NCBI GenBank assembly: GCA_045534235.1 | Contig: JAZSJI010000192.1 | Span: forward strand, 1 to 13,696 | Length of the DNA: 13,696 nt | From: Flemingiibacterium sp045534235 | Lineage (GTDB): Bacteria > Bacillota > Clostridia > Oscillospirales > CAG-272 | Direction of reading: 5' to 3' | In this document: positions 8,023-13,696 of the stretch, piece by piece | How the letters are laid out: every line of letters starts with the position of its first letter | Numbering within the stretch: position 1 is the stretch's first letter | The notes under the pieces: generated by a model | What the model was told of the DNA's origin: nothing | What the model saw: the letters and a program-made list of their open reading frames with translations, nothing else | Database searches by the model: none | Translations under genes and position numbers: made by a program

Positions 8023-8031
8023 TGCTAAAAT
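8023..8031 (+). promoter_or_regulatory. Likely extended -10 promoter element of the PrsA-like gene
   Basis: TGCTAAAAT provides a TGn plus TAAAAT extended -10 element 38 bp before the ATG at 8070. No good -35 lies at 17 bp; the nearest candidate, TTCAAC at 8000-8005, is 20 bp away. The 160-bp gap between the divergent ytvI and PrsA-like genes holds no other clear signal, and I could not find a convincing ytvI promoter on the minus strand. Confidence 0.45.
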
Positions 8032-8059
8032 AGTTATTGCAAATACAATTATATTTTTT

Positions 8060-8064
8060 GGAGG
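8060..8064 (+). promoter_or_regulatory. Strong ribosome binding site fixing the PrsA-like start
   Basis: GGAGG followed by a 5-base spacer precedes the ATG at 8070. This picks 8070 over the in-frame upstream ATG at 8037, which has no ribosome site and lies only about 6 bp after the proposed -10 element. Confidence 0.85.
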
Positions 8065-8069
8065 TAATT

Positions 8070-9581
8070 ATGTCTAAAGGAAACCGTAAGCGCGAGGCGC
8101 ACGCTGATAAAAAGCAGAAGCGTCTTGAGCTTGAAAAATTCGAGGCAAACAAGCGCCGCGTTCGCAAGATAACGACTATTATTACCGTAGTTCTTCTCGC
8201 CGCGCTGTTCGCCACCATCATCGGCGGCTGTACCGCACAGAATATTCGCCTTAACCGCGGCGAATATCTCAGAAGTGAGATCGCAGGCTCGTCGAAGAAC
8301 ATCGACGTCGACGGCGCTATGATGAACTACTTCTTGAACGATACCTACAACTCCTTCCTCTCCTACTACGGAAGCTACGTTGCATACTTCGGACTTGACA
8401 CGTCAGTGTCCCTGAAGCTTCAGCAGATCTCCGAGGGTGAGAGCTGGTTCGCTTACCTTATGTCGGGTGCAAAGGACGCCGTAACCAACATTCTCGCACT
8501 TTGCGAGGCGGCAACGGCGGAAGGTGTAAAGCTTACCGATGCGGAGATCGCGGCAGTTCGTGCACGCGCTGATGCTATGGACACCGGCCTTTACGGTCGC
8601 GGCACTAACAAGAACGATATTTACAACGCAAAGCTTCTCGAGGCTCTTGCTTATAAGTATCAGTTCATCAAGGAAGCCGAGCTTGCTCCCACCGACGCTG
8701 ATATAGCTGCTCGCTACGATGAGAATGCAAAGAGGTATCAGTACGTTGACTACGCTTCCTTCCCGCTTTACTACGTAAAGTCGGGCAGCGACGTTAAGGC
8801 AGGCCGTGATCAGGCGGTGATCATCACCGAGGACGACGTTAAGGCGTTCGCGGACAAGCTCTCGGCGACAGCAACGGTTGAAGATTTCAAGGCGGCGGCT
8901 CGTGAGGTTCTTCTTGCAGAGACCCCCGATACGACGGACGAAAAGATCGACAGCACACTCGCTTCTGTTGAAACCGCAGGCGCGCTTTACGTTGAAGATA
9001 ACGAGGCGCTCGAGTGGGCATTCACAGCAGCCGAGGGTGAGACCAAGGTTGTAATCGACGAAAAGACGCAGACCTATACCGTATACCTTCTCACCAAGGA
9101 AGCATACCGCGACGAGTCGAGAACGATAAACGTTCGCCACGTGCTCCTTTACGATGACACCTACAAGAACCGTGAGGGCGCACTCAAGAAGGCAAATGAG
9201 CTTCTCGAGCAGTTTAAGGCAAACGGCGCTAAGCTTGACGATTTCGCACTTCTCGCGCTTCAGTACTCTGAGGATCCCGGTTCTTACTACAACGGCGGTC
9301 TTTATATGAACGTTTCCGAGGGCGCTATGGTTGAGAACTTTGATGCTTGGTGCTTCGAGGATGGCCGCAAGGCTGGCGACACGGGCATCGTGGAAAGCGA
9401 TTACGGCGTTCACATTATGTACTTTGACGGCGAAGGCGGCGAGGCTTGGAGCGCAAGCGTAAAGAACGACATCGTTACCGAAGAGCTTGAAAAGCTTACC
9501 GCAGATTGGCACAAGACGTACACCGTCGAATTCGACGATACCGTTCTCGCATCTATCCCCGATCCTAATACCGGTAAATAA
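8070..9581 (+). CDS. Membrane-anchored parvulin-type peptidyl-prolyl isomerase (PrsA/SurA-like foldase)
   Basis: 503 residues. A very basic N-terminal tail (1-33, rich in Lys/Arg) precedes one hydrophobic segment (about 34-52), which ends in I-G-G-Cys54 and leads into an extracytoplasmic part. Residues about 60-250 form a helical SurA/PrsA-like N region (VNILALCEAATAEGVKLTDAE, EAELAPTDADIAARYDEN). The parvulin domain spans about 351-460: INVRHVLLY, then LEQFKANGAKLDDFALLA, YSEDPGS, GGLY, and GVHIMYFDG at the end. Parvulins catalyse cis-trans isomerisation of prolyl bonds; PrsA-type foldases help exported proteins fold outside the membrane. Cys54 could be a lipidation site, but the 33-residue cytoplasmic tail is unusually long for a lipoprotein signal, so a plain membrane anchor is equally likely. 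Subtilases are known PrsA clients in Bacillus, so the nearby secreted proteases are possible clients (inference). Confidence 0.88.
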   Translation: MSKGNRKREAHADKKQKRLELEKFEANKRRVRKITTIITVVLLAALFATIIGGCTAQNIRLNRGEYLRSEIAGSSKNIDVDGAMMNYFLNDTYNSFLSYYGSYVAYFGLDTSVSLKLQQISEGESWFAYLMSGAKDAVTNILALCEAATAEGVKLTDAEIAAVRARADAMDTGLYGRGTNKNDIYNAKLLEALAYKYQFIKEAELAPTDADIAARYDENAKRYQYVDYASFPLYYVKSGSDVKAGRDQAVIITEDDVKAFADKLSATATVEDFKAAAREVLLAETPDTTDEKIDSTLASVETAGALYVEDNEALEWAFTAAEGETKVVIDEKTQTYTVYLLTKEAYRDESRTINVRHVLLYDDTYKNREGALKKANELLEQFKANGAKLDDFALLALQYSEDPGSYYNGGLYMNVSEGAMVENFDAWCFEDGRKAGDTGIVESDYGVHIMYFDGEGGEAWSASVKNDIVTEELEKLTADWHKTYTVEFDDTVLASIPDPNTGK

Positions 9582-9585
9582 TTAT

Positions 9586-9615
9586 AAAACGGGTGAGCAC
9601 GGCTCACCCGTTTTT
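9586..9615 (+). terminator. Rho-independent terminator of the PrsA-like gene
   Basis: ACGGGTGAGC (9589-9598) pairs with GCTCACCCGT (9602-9611) around a 3-base loop, extended by A/T pairs to 9586, with TTTTT at 9611-9615. It starts 4 bp after the stop codon. Confidence 0.93.
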
Positions 9616-9620
9616 AATAT

Positions 9621-9652
9621 AAAAGAATCGCCGCAGGCAAGCCTGCGGCGAT
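9621..9652 (-). terminator. Terminator of the minus-strand M23-domain gene, possibly bidirectional
   Basis: ATCGCCGCAGGC (9627-9638) and GCCTGCGGCGAT (9641-9652) are perfect 12-bp inverted arms. On the minus strand TTCTTTTAT follows; on the plus strand ATATTTTT follows. It lies 14 bp beyond the minus-strand stop codon, back to back with the PrsA-like terminator, insulating two convergent genes. Confidence 0.85.
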
Positions 9653-9666
9653 ATATTTTTGCTTGT

Positions 9667-11277
9667 TTATTCCGTCATCGGAATACCCTCGTCCCAGAGG
9701 TCGTAAGGACAAACCGGAACGTCAAATACCGAAAGACCGATGTGCGGGAACGGATTTACCGTGAAGCCCGTAGAGCCTGCGTAGCCGACAACGTCGCCCT
9801 TTGCGACCGTATCGCCTACTGCAACTGCTGTAGAGCCGAGGTGGCAGTACCAGCTCTTAAGACCAAGTCCGTGGTCAATAACGACCATATAGCCGGGAAG
9901 ATCAAGATATCCGACGTAAACGACCTTACCGTTGTTCGTCGCCATAACCTCCTTGCCTGCGGTAGCAACGTAGTCGATACCCTGGTGGCGATAAACCTCG
10001 CCGGTCGCGGAGATCGTACGCTTTATACCAAAGCCGACGGTAACGTCAGCATTGACCGCCTCTGTGAACAAGCCCTCCCAAAGCGGTGTGGACTCTGTCT
10101 TGGCAACTATCGGAGCCATCGTGTCGTTGAACGCCTTTATAGTGGTTTCCGTGCGCGTCTGGCTTACTATCGATGCGCTGATATCAAGCGTGCTGCTTCT
10201 GAACGTCTTGGGGATAATGTTGAGCGTCATCTCCTGCATAACCTCGCCGTACGAGCAGGTTATCTTGACGTCGCCGCCCTCATACTCCATCGGAACGGGT
10301 ACGAGTGCACGAGCGTATCTGCCGTCGGTAAAGAAGGTCGGCGTGAAGCCGATGTCGGGCTCTGTAGCAAGCTTTATAGCCGAAGGATCATCGACGTTCT
10401 TTGCGGAAATCACGACGAATTCGCCGGGCTCGATTTCGGTCTTGCCGAGATAGAATACCGCCGGAAGGAGTATCTTCGCCTTAAACTCGTAGGTCGCCGA
10501 GCCGTAGCAGGACTCGCTCTCCGACTCGTACCACTTTGCATCAACCACAACGTCTATCGTTCTGCCCTCAAGCGACGCGTTCGCGATGTTCGCGTAGCTG
10601 TCGTTGAAAACGACACCGTCCTCGTCGCTTATCGTTACGTAGAGGTAATCGGGCTCGTTGTCAAAGGACAGTGCAAATGCGCCCTTCATCTGATAAACGT
10701 CGTCTGTTTTGGGTGCCTGCTCGATATTCTCAAGTGCAACGTAGTCGCCGCCGTAGGTCTTATAAACCCACTCACCCGACGTGGGGACAAGCGACTGCGC
10801 CGACACCGTCATAATCGGGAAGGAAGCGGTCGTGTAAAGGCAGCGCGCGTATTCGGTTGCGAGGAAGGACTGCGCGTCGTTCTCGTCTATCTGATACGCG
10901 GTGCCCTTATCGTCAACGTAGTACGCCTCCGACTTGTTTTCAGAGAAATAATACTTGTACGTCTTGACGCGGTCGTAGCTGAAATACTTGAACTCAAAAA
11001 AGTCCGTGCCGTCAAGTGCCTCGGGAAGCGAGGTCTTTCTTGCGGCGTTATCGTTTATCTTGACGAATCCCGCGATATCCGATGCCGCCTTCGAGTCGTC
11101 AGCCGAGAGCGTGAAAAGCGTACCGTCGGGATCGGTTATCTCAAGCTTCGTAATACTGCCCTCACTCACAGAGGCAAACTGCGAATAGACAAAATTTCCA
11201 AGGGCAATATACGTCGGTATAAATAACGCGGCGATAATGCCAATAGTTATGAGCAAACTTTTATTTAGCTTCGTCAT
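9667..11277 (-). CDS. Membrane-anchored M23/LytM-domain protein with an incomplete zinc site
   Basis: 536 residues. A short N-terminal cytoplasmic stretch and one transmembrane helix (about 9-30, ITIGIIAALFIPTYIALG) lead to a long extracellular region of unrecognised domains (about 40-420) and a C-terminal M23 domain (about 425-525). M23 enzymes are zinc endopeptidases that cut peptidoglycan cross-bridges. The motifs RHQGIDY (His431, Asp435) and SWYCHLG (His479) are present. The final HxH motif, however, reads PHIGL: His512 is kept but the second His, a zinc ligand in LytM-type enzymes, is Gly514. Catalysis is therefore doubtful, and the protein may act as a binder or as an activator of another hydrolase, as known for EnvC-type LytM factors. 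The start at 11277 is supported by AGGGG 8 bp upstream and a consensus promoter. It is monocistronic, bounded by its own terminator. Confidence 0.87.
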   Translation of the reverse strand: MTKLNKSLLITIGIIAALFIPTYIALGNFVYSQFASVSEGSITKLEITDPDGTLFTLSADDSKAASDIAGFVKINDNAARKTSLPEALDGTDFFEFKYFSYDRVKTYKYYFSENKSEAYYVDDKGTAYQIDENDAQSFLATEYARCLYTTASFPIMTVSAQSLVPTSGEWVYKTYGGDYVALENIEQAPKTDDVYQMKGAFALSFDNEPDYLYVTISDEDGVVFNDSYANIANASLEGRTIDVVVDAKWYESESESCYGSATYEFKAKILLPAVFYLGKTEIEPGEFVVISAKNVDDPSAIKLATEPDIGFTPTFFTDGRYARALVPVPMEYEGGDVKITCSYGEVMQEMTLNIIPKTFRSSTLDISASIVSQTRTETTIKAFNDTMAPIVAKTESTPLWEGLFTEAVNADVTVGFGIKRTISATGEVYRHQGIDYVATAGKEVMATNNGKVVYVGYLDLPGYMVVIDHGLGLKSWYCHLGSTAVAVGDTVAKGDVVGYAGSTGFTVNPFPHIGLSVFDVPVCPYDLWDEGIPMTE

Positions 11278-11296
11278 TTTTCTGTCCCCTTAATTT

Positions 11297-11312
11297 TGTG
11301 TATAATTACACA
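11297..11312. promoter_or_regulatory. Palindromic operator candidate in the leader of the M23-domain gene
   Basis: TGTGTATAATTACACA has perfect 6-bp inverted arms (TGTGTA and TACACA) around TAAT. It lies about +7 to +22 relative to the start expected from the minus-strand promoter at 11325-11353, the usual place for a repressor site. A second palindrome, TATAATCATTATA (11318-11330), overlaps that promoter's -10. No regulator gene is in the window. Confidence 0.5.
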
Positions 11313-11324
11313 TTATATATAATC

Positions 11325-11353
11325 ATTATACATTATTTTCGCCGGAAGGTCAA
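11325..11353 (-). promoter_or_regulatory. Sigma-A type promoter of the M23-domain gene
   Basis: On the minus strand TTGACC (11353-11348) and TATAAT (11330-11325) are exactly 17 bp apart. The start would be near 11318, about 40 nt before the ATG at 11277. The gene faces away from the GH42-like gene. Confidence 0.85.
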
Positions 11354-11371
11354 GCACCTTTGCAAATTTTG

Positions 11372-11419
11372 CGAAAAATATTGACCGCGTTTCGAAAAAT
11401 TATTGCAATGTACGAAAAA
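11372..11419. repeat. Three phased CGAAAAA tracts in the divergent control region
   Basis: CGAAAAA occurs at 11372, 11393 and 11413, spaced 21 and 20 bp, about two helical turns. The first two also share the following A/T-rich ATTG. The third lies in the spacer of the GH42-like promoter. Phased A-tracts can bend DNA; they could also be regulator half-sites. Confidence 0.5.
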
Positions 11420-11431
11420 GAAAGGTATAAT
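11403..11431 (+). promoter_or_regulatory. Sigma-A type promoter of the GH42-like gene
   Basis: TTGCAA (11403-11408) and TATAAT (11426-11431) are 17 bp apart. The expected start near 11438 leaves a leader of about 37 nt. The ribosome site AAGGAG (11462-11467) is 7 bp before the ATG at 11475. The 197-bp gap 11278-11474 is fully accounted for by the two divergent promoters and their repeats. Confidence 0.85.
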
Positions 11432-11474
11432 GTACGTAGACACCTTCAAATAAACCCGCACAAGGAGCTTTACA

Positions 11475-13406
11475 ATGAAAGCTAAAGAGGCACTCGAAAT
11501 ACTGAAGGCGAATACGCTTTTCTGGTCAAGACTCGGCTTTTGCTACGATCCGCCGATGCTTGACGATAACGGCAAGCCGCTCGTCTTTAACCCCGACTTC
11601 GATTATTACACGAAAACGCACGACGCCTTCGTAGACGCCGGCGTAAAGATACACACCTGTATACTGCACGCAGGCTGGACGGGCGTTGATACGTACGACT
11701 ATTCGCTCTGCGACCGCGTGCTCGACGCAATATTCGCGTCTGGCAAGGTGGATTACTTTATTCCGCGCATCAAGTTAAACGTGCCGATAGATTGGTGCTT
11801 TGAGAATCCGAGTGAGGTCTGCGTTTACTATGACGGCCCGCGCGACGAAAAGGGCATACAAGGCCTTGTAGGAACACTAAAGCACGATTATCTCGGCTAC
11901 GACTCTGCGGTCGGCTACTACAACGCAAACGGCTGGCAGGACCCGCGTCCGAACGTGGGCGGAGTTATCTCGATGCAAAGCTTTTCATCGAAAAAATGGC
12001 TTCACGACGCAGGCGTCGCGCTTGAAAAGCTTATCGGGCATATCGAAAACGGTCCATACGCAAAGAAGATACTCGCGTATCACATCGCATATGGAGTTTG
12101 CGGTGAGGCGAATATGTGGGGGCAAAAGGCGGGTAAGTTCGGCGACTACGGAGTGTCAAACCAACAGAATTTTCTCGACTGGGCGATAAAAAAATACGGC
12201 TCAGCAGATGCCGTACGCGAGGCTTGGGGAGCGTTCGGCGGCGACGTTGTTCCACCGCCCGAGGCTCGCGAGCCAAAGTGTGGTGCCGCCCTATACTACC
12301 GCGACGACGTACGCGATCGACGCACGCTCGACTACGACACGTTCGTGTACGAAATCAACACCGATGCAATATCGCACTTTGGCAGTATAGTCAAGCGCGC
12401 TACGGGCGGCAAGCTCGTAGGCGCGTTCTACGGCTACATAATGTATATGGCGCGCTGTGCATACGCAGGTCACGTCGGCTGGCACCGTCTGCTCGACTGC
12501 CCGAACGTCGACTTTTTCGCCGCGCCGAAATCCTACTACCGAAGCGCACCGGGTGAGCCGAGCGGCGAAATGGCGCCCGCAGTCGGAGTAAACCGCAAGA
12601 AATATTGGGTAGACGAGTGCGACTGCCGCACGCACCTCGTGCAAGGCGACGTCAACAACAACGCGGCAACCCTCTCTGAAACCCGTGCCGTACACCTTCG
12701 CGAATTCTCGAAAAACATCTCGCACGACTCTGGATTCTGGTATATGGACCTTGGCGGCGGCTGGTTTGACGATAAGGACATAATGAAAAACATCGCCACG
12801 CTAAACAGTGCCGCCGAGCGCATCAGAAAAAGAGCGCATAAAAGTGTCGCCGAAATACTCGTCGTCGCGGACGAGAACGGCATACTCCACTCGCCGCCGA
12901 GCCTTATTCCAAAGACCGAGGACAGCCTGCGAAATCTGCAGCTTTGCGGCGCACCGCTCGACGTCGTATTCACGCACGACCTTGACGAAATGGATCTCAC
13001 GGGCATACGCCTCATCGTGCTTATGCACCCGATCACGTACACGGACGAATGGCTCGCGAAGCTCCGTCGGAAGCTGCCTGAGAACTGCCGCATACTCTGG
13101 CACGGCGTCAGCACCGCTCGACGCGGTGATGGCGACTTTGGAGTTGACGACGTACCGATGAGCGTCGACACCGCGCGCGAAATTATCGAGGCGGCAGGCG
13201 TGCACTGCTACGCGCCGAAGGAATGTACGGTATACGCAGACAACCGCGTTCTCTCCTTCTTCCCTCGCGAGGATATGGAGTTTCTGTGCAAGCTCAAAGA
13301 AAAAGCGACGCTCGTCGACATACGAAGCGGCGCGACGTACGAAAACGCCGATACGATAAAACTCACCGTAGCGGCGCGCGACGGAGTCGCGTTTGAAGTG
13401 AAATAG
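11475..13406 (+). CDS. Intracellular glycoside hydrolase, clan GH-A, GH42-like (beta-galactosidase-type)
   Basis: 643 residues without a signal peptide, so cytoplasmic. The N-terminal two-thirds read as a TIM-barrel glycosidase: ILAYHIAYGVCGEANMWG gives a candidate acid/base Glu211, followed by FLDWAIKKYGSADAVREAWG, a helix common after the acid/base strand in GH42-type enzymes. KKYWVDECDC gives a candidate nucleophile Glu381. Residues about 457-560 resemble the trimerisation (glutamine-amidotransferase-like) domain of GH42 enzymes (AEILVVADENG, then DLTGIRLIVLMHP). GH42 enzymes release terminal galactose from short intracellular oligosaccharides. The usual N-E pair of clan GH-A is G-E here, and GH-A relatives outside GH42 are possible, so family and substrate are uncertain. 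The start is set by AAGGAG at 11462-11467 and a consensus promoter. The gene is monocistronic with a strong terminator; no sugar transporter is adjacent. Confidence 0.75.
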   Translation: MKAKEALEILKANTLFWSRLGFCYDPPMLDDNGKPLVFNPDFDYYTKTHDAFVDAGVKIHTCILHAGWTGVDTYDYSLCDRVLDAIFASGKVDYFIPRIKLNVPIDWCFENPSEVCVYYDGPRDEKGIQGLVGTLKHDYLGYDSAVGYYNANGWQDPRPNVGGVISMQSFSSKKWLHDAGVALEKLIGHIENGPYAKKILAYHIAYGVCGEANMWGQKAGKFGDYGVSNQQNFLDWAIKKYGSADAVREAWGAFGGDVVPPPEAREPKCGAALYYRDDVRDRRTLDYDTFVYEINTDAISHFGSIVKRATGGKLVGAFYGYIMYMARCAYAGHVGWHRLLDCPNVDFFAAPKSYYRSAPGEPSGEMAPAVGVNRKKYWVDECDCRTHLVQGDVNNNAATLSETRAVHLREFSKNISHDSGFWYMDLGGGWFDDKDIMKNIATLNSAAERIRKRAHKSVAEILVVADENGILHSPPSLIPKTEDSLRNLQLCGAPLDVVFTHDLDEMDLTGIRLIVLMHPITYTDEWLAKLRRKLPENCRILWHGVSTARRGDGDFGVDDVPMSVDTAREIIEAAGVHCYAPKECTVYADNRVLSFFPREDMEFLCKLKEKATLVDIRSGATYENADTIKLTVAARDGVAFEVK

Positions 13407-13412
13407 ATACGC

Positions 13413-13447
13413 AAAAGGACCGTTCCCCGAAGGGAACGGTCCTTTTT
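13413..13447. terminator. Strong bidirectional terminator between the GH42-like gene and the right-end gene
   Basis: AAAAGGACCGTTCCC (13413-13427) pairs over 15 bp with GGGAACGGTCCTTTT (13432-13446) around the CGAA loop. T runs follow on both strands (13443-13447 on plus; the complement of 13413-13416 on minus). It lies 6 bp after the GH42-like stop and 26 bp beyond the stop of the convergent minus-strand gene, so it can serve both. Confidence 0.92.
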
Positions 13448-13472
13448 GTCGCTTATTCAGTTATTTTCCTAA

Positions 13473-13696
13473 TTACTTTTCAGCAACGAGGAAGAGAAGC
13501 TCGGTGTTGGAAACCTTAACGGTGAATACGTCAGATTCAACGTCTCTACAAGCGTCATAGATTAAGAAGTTAACAACCATATTCCAAGCAGTATGAGCGC
13601 TAAGAGCATCGTACTCGAGGTCGGTAGAATTTGCACCGCGTACGAGAGTGATGTCCTCACCGATGTTAACGAGGGTAGCAGCCTTGATTACGTACT
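13473..13696 (-). CDS. C-terminal fragment of an unrecognised protein, incomplete at the window edge
   Basis: On the minus strand an open frame enters at the window edge and ends with TAA at 13475-13473, giving 73 residues and ending LLFLVAEK. Readable parts are KAATLVNIGEDITLVRG, YDALSAHTAWNMVV and VFTVKVSNTELLFLV; I do not recognise a family. The mix of beta-prone and short helical stretches is consistent with a soluble or surface protein, but that is weak. Codon choice supports a real gene and is unlike the neighbours: 7 of 8 Ala codons are GCT and none is GCG or GCC, with GTT favoured for Val, as expected of a very highly expressed or recently acquired gene. It converges on the GH42-like gene with the shared terminator at 13413-13447. 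The start lies outside the window. Confidence 0.75.
   Translation of the reverse strand, partial: YVIKAATLVNIGEDITLVRGANSTDLEYDALSAHTAWNMVVNFLIYDACRDVESDVFTVKVSNTELLFLVAEK

Noticed and set aside
8037..8069. Upstream ATG of the PrsA-like gene adding 11 residues
   Set aside because: No ribosome site, and it lies too close to the -10 element; the GGAGG at 8060-8064 serves the ATG at 8070.
7910..8302. N-terminal extension of the YtvI-like protein from an upstream in-frame ATG
   Set aside because: The extension has no family similarity, overlaps the start and membrane-anchor region of the divergent PrsA-like gene, and the internal ATG at 7909 matches the family N-terminus.
8403..9512. 369-codon minus-strand open frame antisense to the PrsA-like gene
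   Set aside because: It is a shadow of a gene with clear parvulin homology, flanked by its own ribosome site and terminator; the antisense product is Cys/Val/Leu-rich without recognisable motifs.
9487..11226. 579-codon plus-strand open frame antisense to the M23-domain gene
   Set aside because: It overlaps the whole M23 gene, has no ribosome site or promoter, and its translation is a Arg/Val/Leu-rich mixture with no domain. Codon bias in the real gene leaves few stops on the other strand.
11296..11323. Plus-strand promoter TTGTGT with TATAAT 16 bp away
   Set aside because: Weak -35, and the TATAAT arises from the symmetry of the minus-strand promoter region; a much better plus promoter exists at 11403-11431.

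Overview
The window looks like a piece of chromosome from an uncultured, probably gut-associated member of the Bacillota (Clostridia side). The reasons are strong Gram-positive Shine-Dalgarno sites (GGAGG, AAGGAG, AGGGG), clean sigma-A type promoters, short rho-independent terminators, a YtvI-like AI-2E family membrane protein, lactocepin/C5a-peptidase-type secreted subtilases and a PrsA-like foldase. No tRNA, rRNA, CRISPR array, insertion sequence or phage gene was seen. The taxon is an inference; base composition is moderately GC-rich by eye.

Layout from left to right. (1) 1-893: the tail of a small membrane protein, possibly an ECF transporter S component, followed 3 bp later by a full-length but motif-degenerate type III pantothenate kinase (CoaX-like), then a terminator. 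(2) 976-6848: a consensus extended -10 promoter drives two overlapping genes for large secreted subtilases (S8 + PA + Fn3-like + FlgD-like Ig). The first has an intact Asp/His/Ser triad and a propeptide. The second is its paralogue, in which the catalytic His, the catalytic Ser and the oxyanion Asn are all replaced and the propeptide is gone. (3) 6830-7909: a convergent, minus-strand AI-2E/YtvI-like permease whose 3' end overlaps the second subtilase by 19 bp. A perfect terminator-like hairpin sits inside its coding sequence. (4) 8070-9581: a membrane-anchored parvulin-type prolyl isomerase (PrsA-like). (5) 9586-9652: two back-to-back hairpins between convergent genes. (6) 9667-11277, minus strand: a membrane-anchored M23/LytM-domain protein lacking one zinc ligand. 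(7) 11297-11431: a divergent control region with two good promoters, palindromes and phased A-tracts. (8) 11475-13406: an intracellular GH42-like glycosidase, with a strong terminator. (9) 13473-13696, minus strand: the C-terminal end of an unrecognised gene with strikingly different codon choice.

How they may work together: the subtilase pair, the PrsA-like foldase and the LytM-domain protein all act outside the membrane, so the middle of the window is an envelope/secretion neighbourhood, but only the two subtilases are clearly co-transcribed. The most notable theme is that three proteins (CoaX-like, second subtilase, M23 protein) keep the family fold and length but have lost family-defining active-site residues. 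The strongest candidate for an undescribed system is the translationally coupled active protease plus dead-protease pair.
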